DNA of 64,000 nt from Calliopsis andreniformis (GCF_051401765.1 NW_027480480.1:496001-560000), one strand, 5' to 3'. Counted from the stretch's first letter, positions 26,641 to 40,280 are shown. Program-made: numbers and translations. The notes: generated from the letters alone by a model not told the origin.

Positions 26641-28020
26641 GGATTGTACAATGAGGATTGAGGATTAAGGACTGAGGATTGAGGATTGAGGATTGAAGAT
26701 TGAGTATTGAGGATTGAAAATTGAGGATTGAGGGTTGAGGATTGAGGATTGGGGATTGAAAATTGAGTATTGAGGATTGAAGATTAAGGATTGGGTGTTG
26801 AGTATTGAAGAATGATGATTGAGGGCTGAGGATTGTGGATTGAGCATTGAAGATTGAGGATTGGGTATTGAGGATTGCAGATTGTGTATTGAGGGTTGAA
26901 GATTGAGGGTTGTGGATTGAGGTTTGAGGACTGAGGATTGAGGATTGAAGATTGAGTATCGAGGATTGAAGATTGATGATTTAGGATTGATAATTGAGGT
27001 TTGAGGGTGAGGTCTGACGGTTGAGGATTGAGGTTTGAGGGCTGAGGACTGAGAATTGAGGATTGAGGTTTGAGAATGAGGGCTCAGGGTTGAGGATTGA
27101 GTTTTGAGGACTGAGGACTGAGGATTGAGGATTGAGAATTGAGGATTGAGGATTGAGGATTGAGGATTGAAGATTGAGGATTGGGTATTGAGGATTGTAG
27201 AATGAGGATTGAGGATTGAGAACTGAGGATTGAGGATTGAGGATTGAAGATTGAGTATTGAGGATTGAAAATTGAGGGTTGAGTGTTGAGGGTTGAGGAT
27301 TGAGGATTGAGGATTGAGAATAGAGGATTGAAGTTTGAGGATTGAGGATTGAGGATTGAGGATTGAGGATTGAAAATTGAGGATCGGGGACTGAGTGTTG
27401 AGGGTTGAGTGATGAGAATTCATGTTTGTGGAAAGAAATTTGAAGATTGCAGATTGAGTATTTAGTATTGAAAGTTGTGAATTGATAATATTCTATTGAG
27501 CATTGAGGATTGACGTCTGATTGTTCAGGTCTGAGGTCTGAAAATTGAGGATTCAGGATTGAGGATTCAGGATTGAGGTTTGATGACTGAGGATTGAGGA
27601 TTGAGGACTGAGGCATGAGGATTGAGGATTGAGGATTGAGGATTGAGGATTGAGGGTTGAGGATTGAGGATTGAGGATTGAGAATTGAGGATTGAGGATT
27701 GAAAATTGAAGACTGAGGATTGGGTATTGAGTATTGAAGCCTGACGATTGAGGATTGAGAATTGAGGATTGAGGATTGAGGATGGAGTGTTGAAGATTGA
27801 GGATTGGGGACTGAGTGTTGAGGGTTGAATGATGAGAATTGACGTTTGTGGATAGAGATTTGAAGATTGCAGATTGAGTATTGAGTATTGAAAACTGTGA
27901 ATTGACTATGTTCTATTGATAATTGAGAATTGACAACTGATTGTTGAGGACTCAGTTCTGAAAGTTGAGGATTCAGGATTGAGGATTCAGGTTTGAGCTT
28001 TGAGGACTGAGGATTGAGGA
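26641..28020. repeat. ~1.4 kb module, copy 1
   Basis: Starts at TACAATGAGG and carries two A landmarks, first an A2 with TTGTGAA (27475) and then an A3 with CTGTGAATTGACTATG (27895), 420 bp apart. Six copies exist in the window at offsets of 10029, 24086, 28392, 31323 and 34811 from this one. Confidence 0.85.
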
Positions 28021-28842
28021 TTGAGGATCGAGGATTGAGGATTGAGGATTGAGGATTGAGGATTGAAGATTGAGATTTGGGTATTGCGGATTGAACATTG
28101 ATGACTGAGGATTGAGGATTCAGGATTGAGGATTGAGGACAGAAGATTGAATATTGATGATTGAAGATTGAGGATTGAGGATTGATGGTTGTGGATTGAG
28201 GACGAGGACTGAGAGTTGAGTATTGATGTTTGAGGTCTGAGGATTGAGGATTGATGATTGAGAATTGAGGATTGAGGATTGAGGATTTATGATTGAGGAT
28301 TGGTTATTGAGGGTTGAAGAATCAGAATTGAGGATTGAGTATTGAGGATTGGGGATTGAAGACTGAGTATTGAGGATTGAAGATTGGGGATTGAGGATTG
28401 AGGATTCAGGATTGAGGATTGAAGATTGAGGATTGAAAATAGAGTATTGAGGATTGAAGATCGAGGATTGAGAATTGAGGATTGAGGATTGTGTGTTGAA
28501 GATTGAGGATTGGGGACTGAGTGTTGAGGGTTGAATGATGAGAATTGATGTTTGTGGATAGATACTTGAAGATTGCAGATTGAGTATTGAGTATTGAAAA
28601 CTGTGAATTGATTATATTCTATTGATAATTGAGAATTGACAACTGATTGTTGAGGACTGAGTTCTGAAGGTTGAGGAATCAGGATTGAGGATTCAGGTTT
28701 GAGTTTTGAGGACTGAGGATTGATGACTGAGGATCGAGGATTGAGGATTGAGGATTGAGGATTGAGGATTGAAGATTGAGGATTGAGGATTGAGGATTGA
28801 AGACTGAGGATTGGGTATTGAGTATTGAAGCCTGACGATTGA
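28021..28842. repeat. Heptamer array, first 0.4 kb shared with 38.05-38.45 kb
   Basis: Similarity to the right-hand copy continues to about 28421, where the two diverge. Beyond that an A core (28601) lies in a context like that near 1397. No non-repeat sequence is seen. Confidence 0.7.
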
Positions 28843-29441
28843 GGATTGAGAATTGAGGATTGAGGATTGAGGATGGAGTTTTGAAGATTGAGTATTGAGG
28901 ATTGACGATTGAGGATTGAGGATTGAGGATTGAGGATTGAGTGTTGAGTGTTGAGGTTTGAGTGTTGAATCCTGAGAATTCAGGATATTCTATTGAGTAT
29001 TTAGAATTGAGGATAGATGGTTGAGTATTGAGGATTGAGGATTGAGGATTGAGGATTGAGTATTGAGGATTGAGGATTGAGGATTGAAGATTGAGGATTA
29101 AGGATTGAGGATTGAGGAATGAAGATTGAGGATTGGGAGTTGAGGATTGAAGAATGAGGATTGAGGATTGAGGATTGAGGATCGAGTGTTGAAGATTGTG
29201 GATTGGGGACTGAGTGTTGAGGGTTGAATGATGAGAATTGACGTTTGTGGATAGAGATTTGAAGATTGCAGATTGAGTATTGAGTATTGAAAACTGTGAA
29301 TTGACTATATTCTATTGATAATTGAGAATTGACAACTGATTGTTGAGGACTCAGTTCTGAAGGTTGAGGATTCAGGATTGAGGATTCAGCTTTGAGCTTT
29401 GAGGACTGAGGATTGAGGATTGAGGATCGAGGATTGAGGAT
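28843..29441. repeat. Mosaic piece 1: matches 1820-2418
   Basis: Offset 27023 bp, carrying B1 (28969) and A (29294). The match stops sharply at TTGGGGATTGCAAATTGAG, where a different higher-order unit begins. Confidence 0.78.
28969..28986. repeat. Landmark B inverted repeat, subtype B1
   Basis: Perfect stem within a segment that matches 1820-2418 at a constant offset of 27023 bp. It is the closest relative of the copy at 1946. Confidence 0.85.
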
Positions 29442-30636
29442 TGGGGATTGCAAATTGAGTATTGAGGATTGAAGATTGAGGATTGGGTGTTGAGTATTGA
29501 AGAATGAGGATTGATGGCTGAGGATTGTGGATTGAGCATTGAAGATTGAGGATTGGGTATTGAGGATTGCAGATTGTGTATTGAGGATTGAAGATTGAGG
29601 GTTGTGGGTTCAGGTTTGAAGACTGAGGATTGAGGATTGAAGATTGAGTATTGAGGATTGAAGATTGAGGATTTAGGATTGATAATTGAGGTTTGATGGT
29701 GAGGTGTGAGCGTTGAGGATTGAGGTTTGAGGGCTTAGGTCTGAGAATTGAGGATTGAGGATTGAGAATGAGGGCTGAGGGTTGAGGATTGAGGTTTGAG
29801 GACTGTGGACTGAGGATTGAGGATTGAGGACTGAGGATTGGAAATTGAGTATTGAGGATTGAAGCCTGACGATTGAGGATTGAGGATTCAGGATTGAGGA
29901 TTGAGGACGGAGGATTGAAGATTGAGTATTGAGGATTGAAGATTGAGGTTTGAGGATTGAGTATTGAGGATTGAGGAATGAGTATTGAGGATTGAGGATT
30001 GAGGATTGAGGATTGAGGATTGAGGAATGAGGATTAAGGATTGAGGATTGGGGATTGAGGATCTAGGATTGGAGATTGATTATTGATGATTGAAGATTGA
30101 GTATTGAGTATTGAGGATTGAGGATTGAGAATTGAGTATGAGGACTGAGGGTAAAGGATTGAGGATTGAGGATTGAGGGTTGAGGATTGAAGATTGTGTA
30201 TTGTGGATTGAATATTGAGGATTGAGGATTGAGGATTGAGGATTGAGGATTGAGGATGAGGGCTGATGGTTGAGGGTTAAGGTTTGAGTATCGAATCCTG
30301 AGAATTCAGGATATTCTATTGAGTATCGAGAATTGAGAATTGATAGTTCAGTATTGAGGATTGAGGTTTGAGTATTGAGGATTGAGGATTGAGTATTGAA
30401 GACTGAATATTGATGCTTGTAGATTGAGGATCGAGGATTGAGAGTTGTGGATTGAGGACGAAGACTGAGGGTTGAGTGTTGATGTTTGAGGTCTGTAGAC
30501 TGAGGATTGAGGATTGAGAATTGAGGATTTAGGATTGAGGATTGAAGATTGAGGATTGGGTGTTGAGGATTGAAGAATGAGGATTGAGAATTGAGGATTG
30601 AGGATTGAGGATTGAAGATTGAGTATTGAGGATTGA
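29441..30636. repeat. Mosaic piece 2: matches 19410-20605
   Basis: Offset 10031 bp (12796 to the equivalent 16645-17840), with C at 30059 and B2 at 30295. It ends where GAAGATTGAGGACTGAGG replaces GAAGGTTGAGG. Confidence 0.8.
30295..30312. repeat. Landmark B inverted repeat, subtype B2
   Basis: Perfect stem with the GTATCGA neighbour and landmark C 236 bp upstream at 30059. It belongs to the piece copied from the 19.4-20.6 kb type of sequence. Confidence 0.85.
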
Positions 30637-31122
30637 AGATTGAGGACTGAGGATTGAGGATTGAGGATTGAGGGTTGAGTGTTGAGGTTTGAGTATTGAA
30701 TCCTGAGAATTCAGGATATTCTGTTGAGTATTGAGAATTGAGGATTGATGTTTGAGTATTGAGGATTGGGGATTGAGTATTGAGGATTGAGTATTCAGGA
30801 TTGAGGATTGAGGATTGAAGATTGAATATTGATGATTGAAGATTGAGGATCGAGGATTGAGTGTTGTGGATTGAGGACGAGGACTGAGGATTGAGGATTG
30901 AAGACTGATGATTGGGTATTGAGGATTGAACATTGAGGATTGAGGGTTGAGGATTGAGGATTGAGAATTGAAGAATGACGATTGAGGAATGAGGATTGAG
31001 GATTGAGGATTGAAGATTGAGTATTGAGGATTGAAACCTGACGATTGAGGATTGAGGATTGAGGATTAAGGATAGAGGATGGAGGATTGAAGATTGAGTA
31101 TTGAGGATTGAAGATTGAGGAT
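30620..31122. repeat. Mosaic piece 3: matches 18551-19053
   Basis: Offset 12069 bp, with B1 at 30700. In the 2765-bp unit this sequence comes before piece 2, so the order is inverted here relative to the parental unit. This is what one crossover between misaligned tandem units would leave. Confidence 0.78.
30700..30717. repeat. Landmark B inverted repeat, subtype B1
   Basis: Perfect stem with the ATTCTGTTGAG right flank, only 405 bp after a B2 copy. In the 2765-bp units B1 and B2 are 1633 bp (B1 to B2) or 1132 bp (B2 to B1) apart, so this close pair marks a recombinant junction between them. Confidence 0.85.
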
Positions 31123-31370
31123 TGATGATTGAGGATTGAGGACTGAGGATTAAAGATTGAGTATTGAGGATTGAAGATTGAGGATTGATGATTGAGGATT
31201 GAGGATTGGGGATTCAGGACTGAGGATTGAGGATTGAGTATTGAAGATTGAGGATTGATGATTGAATATTGATGATTGAAGATTGAGGATTGAGGATTGA
31301 GTGTTGTGGATTGAGGACGAGGACTGAGGGTTGAGTATTGATGTTTGAGGTCTGAGGATTGAGGATTGAG
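31123..31370. repeat. Bridge segment between mosaic and large block
   Basis: Regular heptamers with GATGATTGAGG and GATTAAAGATTG variants that I could not place elsewhere as a block. Its right part aligns in register, but with more divergence, to 20.37-20.48 kb. Confidence 0.6.
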
Positions 31371-34300
31371 GATTGAGAATTGAGGATTTAGGATTGAGGA
31401 TTGAAGATTGAGGATTGGGTGTTGAGGATTGAAGAATGAGGATTGAGAATTGAGGATTGAGGATTGAGGATTGAAGATTGAGTATTGAGGATTGAAGGTT
31501 GAGGATTGAGGTCGGTGGATTGAGGATTGAGGATAGAGCATTGAGGATTGAGGATTGAGGATTGAGGATTCAGGATTGAGGATTCAGGATTGAGGATCGA
31601 GGATTGAGGATTGAGTATTGAGGATTGAAGATTGAGGATTGAGAATTGAGTATTGAGGATTGATGATTGAAGATTGAGGATTGGGGACTGTGTGTTGAGG
31701 GTTGAGTGAAGAGAATTGATGTTTGTGGATAGAAATTTGAAGATTGCAGATTGAGTATAGAGTATTGAAAGCTGTGAATTGATGATATTCTATTGAGGAT
31801 TGAGGATTGACACCTGAATGTTCAGGTCTGAGGTCTGAAGATTGAGGATTCAGGATTGAGGATTCAGAATTGAGGTTTGAGGACTGAGAATTGAGGATTG
31901 AAGATTGAGGACTGAGGATTGAGGATTGAGGATTGAAGACTGAGGATTGGGTATTGATGATTGAACACTGAGGATTGAGGGTTGAGGATTGAGGATTGAG
32001 GATTGACGATTGAGGATTGAGGAATGAGGATGAGGGCTGAGGATTGGGGATTGAGGTTTGAGGTCTGAGGACTGAGGATTGAGGATTGAGAATTGAGGAT
32101 TGAGCATTGAAGATTGAAGACCGAGGATTGCGTATTGAGGATTGATGCCTGACGATTGAGGATTGAGAATTGATGATTGAGGGTTGAGGATGCAGGATTG
32201 AAGATTGAGTATTGAGGATTGAAGATTGAGGATTGAGGATTGTAGTATGAGGATTGAGGATTGAGGACTGAGGATTGAGGATTGAGGATTGAAGATTGAG
32301 TATTGAGGATTGAAAATTGAGGATTGAGTGTTGAGTGTTGAGGATTGAGGATTGAGGATTGAGTATAGAGGATTGAAGTTTGAGGATTGAGGATTGAGGA
32401 TTGAGGATTGAGGATTGAAAATTGAGGATTGGGGACTGAGTGTTGAGGGTTGAGTGATGAGAATTCATGTTTGTGTAAAGAAATTTGAAGATTGCAGATT
32501 GAGTATTGAGTATTGAAAGCTGTGAATTGATAATATTCTATTGAGCATTGAGGATTGACGTCTGATTGTTCAGGTCTGAGGTCTGAAGATTGAGGATTCA
32601 GGATTGAGGATTCAGGATTGCGGTTTGATGACTGAGGATTGAGGATTGAGGACTGAGGCATGAGGATTGAGGATTGAGGATTGAGGATTGAGGATTGAGG
32701 GTTGAGGATTGAGGATTGGGGATTGAAAATTGAGTATTGTGGATTGATGATTGAGCATTGGGTGTTGAGGATCGAAGAATGAGGTTTGAGGACTGAGGAT
32801 TGAGGATTCAAGATTGAGTATTGAGGATTGAAGATTGAGGATTTAGGATTGATAATTGAGGTATGAGGGTGAGGTCTGAGGGTTGAGGATTGAGGTTTGA
32901 GGGCTGAGGACTGAGAATTGAGGATTGAGGATTGAGAATGAGGGCTGAGAGTTGAGGATTGAGGTTTGAGGACTGAGGACTGAGGATTGAGGATTGAGAA
33001 TTGAGGATTGAGGATTGAGGATTGAATATTGAGGATTGGGTATTGAGGATTGAGGAATGAGGACTGCGGATTGAGGATTGAGGACTGAAAACTGTGAATT
33101 GATTATATTCTATTGATAATTGAGAAATGACAACTGATTGTTGAGGACTGAGTTCTGAAGGTTGAGGATTCAGGATTGAGGATTCAGGTTTGAGTTTTGA
33201 GGATTGAAGATTGAGGATTGGGGATTGAGGACTGACGATTGAGGATTGAGTATTGAGGAGTGAGAATTGAGGATTGAGGATTGAAGATTGAGGATTGAGG
33301 ATTGAAGATTGAGGATTGGGTATTGAGGATTGAAGAATGTGGGTTGAGGATTGAGGATTGAGGATTGAGGATTAAGGATTGAAGATTCAGTATTGAGGAT
33401 CGAAGATTGAGGGTTGAGGATTGAGGATTGAACATTGAGGAATGAGTGCTGGGGGTTGAGTGGTGAAAATTGATGTTTGTGGATACATGTTGGAAGATTG
33501 CAGATTGAGTATTGAGTATCGAAAGCTGTGAATTGAGGATATTCTATTGAGGATTGAGGCATGACAACTGATTGTTGAGGACTGAGGGCTGAAGATTGAG
33601 GATTCAGGATTGAGGATTCAGAATTGAGGTTTGAGGGCTGAGGATTGAGGATTGAAGGTTGAGGATTGAGGATTGAGGATTGAAGACTGAGGATTGGGTA
33701 TTGAGGATTGAACATTGAGGATTGAGGGTTGAGGATTGAGGATTGAGGACTGAAGAATGAGGATTGAGGAATGAGGATTGAGGATTGAGGATTGAAGATT
33801 GAGTATTGAGGATTGAAACCTGACGATTGAGGATTGAGGATTGAGGATTAAGGATTGAGAATGGAGGATTGAAGATTGAGTATTGAGGATTGAAGATTGA
33901 GGATTGAGGGTTGAGGATTGAGGATTGAGGATTGACGATTGAGGATTGAGGAATGAGGATGAGGGCTGAGGGTTGGGGATTCAGGTTTGAGGTCTGAGGA
34001 CTGAGGATTGAGGATTGAGAATTGAGGATTGAGGATTGAAAATTGAAGACTGAGGATTGGGTATTGAGTATTGAAGCCTGACGATTGAGGATTGAGAATT
34101 GAGAATTGAGGATTGAGGATGGAGTGTTGAAGATTGAGGATTGGGGACTGAGTGTTGAGGGTTGAATGATGAGAATTGACGTTTGTGGATAGAGATTTGA
34201 AGATTGCAGATTGAGTATTGAGTATTGAAAACTGTGAATTGACTATGTTCTATTGATAATTGAGAATTGACAACTGATTGTTGAGGACTCAGTTCAGAAG

Positions 34301-36665
34301 GTTGAGGATTCAGGATTGAGGATTCAGGTTTGAGCTTTGAGGACTGAGGATTGAGGATTGAGGATCGAGGATTGAGGATTGAGGATTGAGGATTGAGGAT
34401 TGAAGATTGAGATTTGGGTATTGCGGATTGAACATTGATGACTGAGGATTGAGGATTCAGGATTGAGGATTGAGGACAGAAGATTGAATATTCATGATTG
34501 AAGATTGAGGATTGAGGATTGGTGGTTGTGGATTGAGGACGAGGACTGAGAGTTGAGTATTGATGTTTGAGGTCTGAGGATTGAGGATTGAGGATTGAGA
34601 ATTGAGGATTGAGGATTGAGGATTTATGATTGAGGATTGGGTATTGAGGGTTGAAGAATCAGAATTGAGGATTGAGTATTGAGGATTGGGGATTGAAGGC
34701 TGAGTATTGAGGATTGAAGATTGGGGATTGAGGATTGAGGATTCAGGATTGAGGATTGAGGATTGAGGATTGAAGATTGATTATTGTGGACTGAAGATTG
34801 AGGATTGAGGATTGAGGATCGAGGATTGAGGATTGAAGATTGAGGATTGGGGATTGACGATTGAGGATTGAGAATTGAGGATTGAGGATTGATGATTGAA
34901 GATTGAGGATTGGGGACTGTGTGTTGAGGGTTGAGTGAAGAGAATTGATGTTTATGGATAGAAATTTGAAGATTGCAGATTGAGTATTGAGTATTGAAAA
35001 CTGTGAATTGATGATATTCTATTGAGGATTGAGGATTGACACCTGATTGTTAAGGTCTGAGGTCTGAAGATTGAGGATTCAGGATTGAGGATTCAGAATT
35101 GAGGTTTGAGGACTGAAGATTGAGGATTGAAGATTGAGGATTGAGGATTGAGGATTGAGGATTGAAGATTGAGGATTGGGTATTGAGGATTGAAGAATGA
35201 GTATTGAGGATTGAGGATTGAGGATTGAGGATTGAGGATAGAAGATTGAGTATTGAGGGTTGAAGATTGAGGATTGAGGTCTGAGGATTGAGGATTGAGG
35301 ATTGAGGATTGAAGATTGAGTATTGAGGATTGAAGATTGAGGATTGAGTTCTGAGGATTGAGGATTGAGGATTGAAGATTGAGGATTGGGTGTTGAGGAT
35401 TGAAGAATGAGGATTGAGGGATGAGGATTGTGGATTGCGGATTGAAGATTGACGATTGGGTATTGAGGATTGAAGAATGAGGATTGAGGATTGAAGACTG
35501 AGGATCGGGTATTGAGCATTGAACATTGAGGATTGAGGGCTGAGGATTGAGGATTGAGGATTGACGATTGAGGATTGAGGAATGAGGATGAGGGCTGAGG
35601 GCTGGGGATTCAGGTTTGAGGTCTGAGGACTGAGGATTGAGGATTGAGAATTGAGGATTGAGGATTGAAAATTGAAGACTGAGGATTGGGTATTGAGTAT
35701 TGAAGCCTGACGATTGAGGATTGAGAATTGAGGATTGAGGATTGAGGATGGAGTGTTGAAGATTGAGGATTGGGGACTGAGTGTTGAGGGTTGAATGATG
35801 AGAATTGACGTTTGTGGATAGAGATTTGAAGATTGCAGATTGAGTATTGAGTATTGAAAACTGTGAATTGACTATATTCTATTGATAATTGAGAATTGAC
35901 AACTGATTGTTGAGGACTCAGTTCTGAAAGTTGAGGATGCAGGATTGAGGATTCAGGTTTGAGCTTTGAGGACTGAGGATTGAGGATTGAGGATTGAGGA
36001 TTGAGGTTTGAAGATTGAGTATTGAGGATTGAAGATTGAGGATTGAGGTCTGAGGATTGAGGATTGAGGATTGAGGATTGAAGATTGAGTATTGAGGATT
36101 GAAGATTGAGGATTGAGGTCTGAGGATTGAGGATTGAGGATTGAAGATTGAGGATTGGGTGTTGAGGATTGAAGAATGAGGATTGAGGGATGAGGATTGT
36201 GGATTGCGGATTGAAGATTGACGATTGGGTATTGAGGATTGAAGAATGAGGATTGAGGATTGAGGATTGAGGATTGAGAATTGAGGATTGAGGATTGAGT
36301 ACTGAAGATTGAGGATTGGGTATTGAAGATTGAGTATTGAGGATTGAAGATTGAGGATTGAGGATTGAGGATTGAGGATCGAGTGTTGAAGATTGAGGAT
36401 TGGGGACTGAGTGCTGAGGGTTGAATGATGAGAATTGATGTTTGTGGATAGAGACATGAAGATTGCAAATTGAGTATTGAGTATTGAAAACTGTGAATTG
36501 ATTATATTCTATTGATAATTGAGAATTGACAACTGATTGTTGAGGACTGAGTTCTGAAGGTTGAGGATTCAGGATTGAGGATTCAGGTTTGAGTTTTGAG
36601 GACTGAGGATTGAGGATTGAGGATCGAGGATTGAGGATTGAGGATTGAGGATTGAGGATTGAAGA
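31371..36665. repeat. ~5.3 kb block, right copy (partner 20481-25775)
   Basis: Carries the same landmarks in the same order as the left copy, 10890 bp later: cores 31772, 32520, 33092 (truncated), 33526, 34232, 35001, 35861 and 36491. It includes the same truncated A copy and the same odd GTGCTGGGGGTTGAGTGG run. The near-identity implies a recent duplication or ongoing homogenisation. Confidence 0.9.
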
Positions 36666-36790
36666 TTGAGTATTGAGGATTGAAAATTGAGGATTGAGGG
36701 TTGAGGATTGAGGATTGAGGATTGAAGATTGAGTATTGAGGATTGAAAATTGAGGATTGAGGGTTGAGGATTGAGGATTGGGGATTGAAA
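36658..36790. repeat. Deletion junction with a ~65-bp local tandem copy
   Basis: A short run containing GAGTATTGAGGATTGAAAAT and the following GGGTTGAGGATTGAGG occurs twice in a row here but once in the left block. This is the point where the offset drops from 10890 to 10029, so the repeat copy marks the breakpoint of the 861-bp loss. Confidence 0.65.
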
Positions 36791-38049
36791 ATTGAGTATT
36801 GAGGATTGAAGATTAAGGATTGGGTGTTGAGTATTGAAGAATGATGATTGAGGGCTGAGGATTGTGGATTGAGCATTGAAGATTGAGGATTGGGTATTGA
36901 GGATTGCAGATTGTGTATTGAGGGTTGAAGATTGAGGGTTGTGGATTGAGGTTTGAGGACTGAGGATTGAGGATTGAAGATTGAGTATCGAGGATTGAAG
37001 ATTGATGATTTAGGATTGATAATTGAGGTTTGAGGGTGAGGTCTGACGGTTGAGGATTGAGGTTTGAGGGCTGAGGACTGAGAATTGAGGATTGAGGTTT
37101 GAGAATGAGGGCTCAGGGTTGAGGATTGAGTTTTGAGGACTGAGGACTGAGGATTGAGGATTGAGAATTGAGGATTGAGGATTGAGGATTGAGGATTGAA
37201 GATTGAGGATTGGGTATTGAGGATTGTAGAATGAGGATTGAGGATTGAGAACTGAGGATTGAGGATTGAGGATTGAAGATTGAGTATTGAGGATTGAAAA
37301 TTGAGGGTTGAGTGTTGAGGGTTGAGGATTGAGGATTGAGGATTGAGAATAGAGGATTGAAGTTTGAGGATTGAGGATTGAGGATTGAGGATTGAGGATT
37401 GAAAATTGAGGATCGGGGACTGAGTGTTGAGAGTTGAGTGATGAGAATTCATGTTTGTGGAAAGAAATTTGAAGATTGCAGATTGAGTATTTAGTATTGA
37501 AAGTTGTGAATTGATAATATTCTATTGAGCATTGAGGAGTGACGTCTGATTGTTCAGGTCTGAGGTCTGAAAATTGAGGATTCAGGATTGAGGATTCAGG
37601 ATTGAGGTTTGATGACTGAGGATTGAGGATTGAGGACTGAGGCATGAGGATTGAGGATTGAGGATTGAGGATTGAGGATTGAGGGTTGAGGATTGAGGAT
37701 TGAGGATTGAGAATTGAGGATTGAGGATTGAAAATTGAAGACTGAGGATTGGGTATTGAGTATTGAAGCCTGACGATTGAGGATTGAGAATTGAGGATTG
37801 AGGATTGAGGATGGAGTGTTGAAGATTGAGGATTGGGGACTGAGTGTTGAGGGTTGAATGATGAGAATTGACGTTTGTGGATAGAGATTTGAAGATTGCA
37901 GATTGAGTATTGAGTATTGAAAACTGTGAATTGACTATGTTCTATTGATAATTGAGAATTGACAACTGATTGTTGAGGACTCAGTTCTGAAAGTTGAGGA
38001 TTCAGGATTGAGGATTCAGGTTTGAGCTTTGAGGACTGAGGATTGAGGA
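36716..38049. repeat. ~1.4 kb module, copy 2
   Basis: Cores at 37504 and 37924, 420 bp apart. It lacks the TACAATGAGG start because the 861-bp deletion removed it. Private changes include GAGAGTTGAG near 37428 and GGAGTGACG near 37536. Confidence 0.82.
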
Positions 38050-39197
38050 TTGAGGATCGAGGATTGAGGATTGAGGATTGAGGATTGAGGATTGAAGATT
38101 GAGATTTGGGTATTGCGGATTGAACATTGATGACTGAGGATTGAGGATTCAGGATTGAGGATTGAGGACAGAAGATTGAATATTGATGATTGAAGATTGA
38201 GGATTGAGGATTGATGGTTGTGGATTGAGGACGAGGACTGAGAGTTGAGTATTGATGTTTGAGGTCTGAGGATTGAGGATTGATGATTGAGAATTGAGGA
38301 TTGAGGATTGAGGATTTATGATTGAGGATTGGGTATTGAGGGTTGAAGAATCAGGATTGAGGATTGAGTATTGAGGATTGGGGATTGAAGACTGAGTATT
38401 GAGGATTGAAGATTGGGGATTGAGGATTGAGGATTCAGGATTGAGGATTGAGGATTGAGCATTGAAGATTGATTATTGTGGACTGAAGATTGAGGATTGA
38501 GGATTGAGGATCGAGGATTGAGGATTGAAGTTTGAGGATTGGGGATTGACGATTGAGGATTGAGAATTGAGGATTGAGGATTGATGATTGAAGATTGAGG
38601 ATTGGGGACTGTGTGTTGATGGTTGAGTGAAGAGAATTGATGTTTATAGATAGAAATTTGAAGATTGCAGATTGAGTATTGAGTATTGAAAACTGTGAAT
38701 TGATGATATTCTATTGAGGATTGAGGACTGACACCTGATTGTTCAGGTCTGAGGTCTGAAGATTGAGGATTCAGGATTGAGGATTCAGAATTGAGGTTTG
38801 AGGACTGAAGATTGAGGATTGAAGATTGAGGATTGAGGATTGAGGATTGAGGATTGAAGATTGAGGATTGGGTATTGAGGATTGAAGAATGAGTATTGAG
38901 GATTGAGGATTGAGGATTGAGGATTGACGATTGAAGATTGAGTATTGAGGATTGAAGATTGAGGATTGAGGTCTGAGGATTGAGGATTGAGGATTGGGGA
39001 TTGAAGATTGAGTATTGAGGATTGAAGATTGAGGATTGAGGTCTGAGGATTGAGGATTGAGGATTGAAGATTGAGGATTGGGTGTTGAGGATTGAAGAAT
39101 GAGGATTGAGGGATGAGGATTGTGGATTGCGGATTGAAGATTGACGATCGGGTATTGAGGATTGAAGAATGAGGATTGAGGATTGAGGATTGAAGAT
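38050..39197. repeat. Heptamer array shared with 28.0-28.4 kb, then with 53.0-53.9 kb
   Basis: Up to about 38450 it continues the match to the left block. From about 38.3 kb it also matches 53.0-53.9 and 59.45-60.3 kb, with A1 core 38693 and a perfect A1 inverted repeat at 38733. It is the left edge of the region without A landmarks. Confidence 0.72.
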
Positions 39198-40271
39198 TGA
39201 GTATTGAGGATTGAAGGTTGAGGATTGAGGTCTGTGGATTGAGGATTGAGGATTGAGAATTGAGGATTGAGGATTGAGGATTGAAGTTTGAGGATTGGGT
39301 ATTGAGGATTGGGTATTGAGGATTGAATAATGAGGATTGAGGATTGAGGATCGAGGGTTGAGGATTGCAGATTGAGTATTGAGGATTGAAGATTGAGGAT
39401 TGAGGTCTGACGATTGAGGATTGAGGATTGAAGATTGAGGATTGGGTGTTGAGGATTGAAGAATAAGGATTGAGGGATGAGGATTGTGGATTGCGGAATG
39501 AAGATTGACGATTGGGTATTGAGGATTGAAGAATGAGGATTGAGGATTGAGGACTGAGGATTGAGAATTGAGGATTGAGGATTGAGGATTGAAGATTGAG
39601 GATTGGGTATTGAGGATTGTACAATGAGGATTGAGGATTAAGGACTGAGGATTGAGGATTGAGGATTGAAGATTGAGTATTGAGGATTGAAAATTGAGGA
39701 TTGAGGGTTGAGGATTGAGGATTGGGGATTGAAAATTGAGTATTGAGGATTGAAGTTTGAGGATTGAGGATTGGGTATTGAGGATTGAAGAATGAGTATT
39801 GAGGATTGAGGATTGAGGATTGAGGATTGAGGATTGAAGATTGAGTATTGAGGATTGAAGATTGAGGATTGAGGTCTGAGGATTGAGGATTGAGGATTGG
39901 GGATTGAAGATTGAGTATTGAGGATTGAAGATTGAGGATTGAGGTCTGAGGATTGAGGATTGAGGATTGAAGATTGAGGATTGGGTGTTGAGGATTGAAG
40001 AATGAGGATTGAGGGATGAGGATTTTGGATTGCGGATTGAAGATTGACGATCGGGTATTGAGGATTGAAGAATGAGGATTGAGGATTGAGGATTGAGGAT
40101 TGAGAATTGAGGATTGAGGATTGAGGATTGAAGATTGAGGATTGGGTATTGAAGATTGAGTATTGAGGATTGAAGATTGAGGATTGAGGATTGAGGATTG
40201 AGGATCGAGTGTTGAAGATTGAGGATTGAGGATTGAAGAATGAGGATTAAGGATTGAGGATTGGGGATTGA

Positions 40272-40280
40272 GGATCTAGG
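40272..40280. repeat. Landmark C: GGATCTAGG heptamer variant (representative of 10)
   Basis: GGATCTAGG is followed by ATTGGAGATTGATTATTGA, a heptamer pair found nowhere else in the array. Copies start at 9748, 17263, 20028, 30059, 40272, 41151, 42772, 44701, 54063 and 60482. All but the 9748 copy have a B2 inverted repeat 229 or 236 bp downstream, so C and B2 travel as one block. The 9748 copy has no B nearby and looks like a remnant. Confidence 0.85.
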
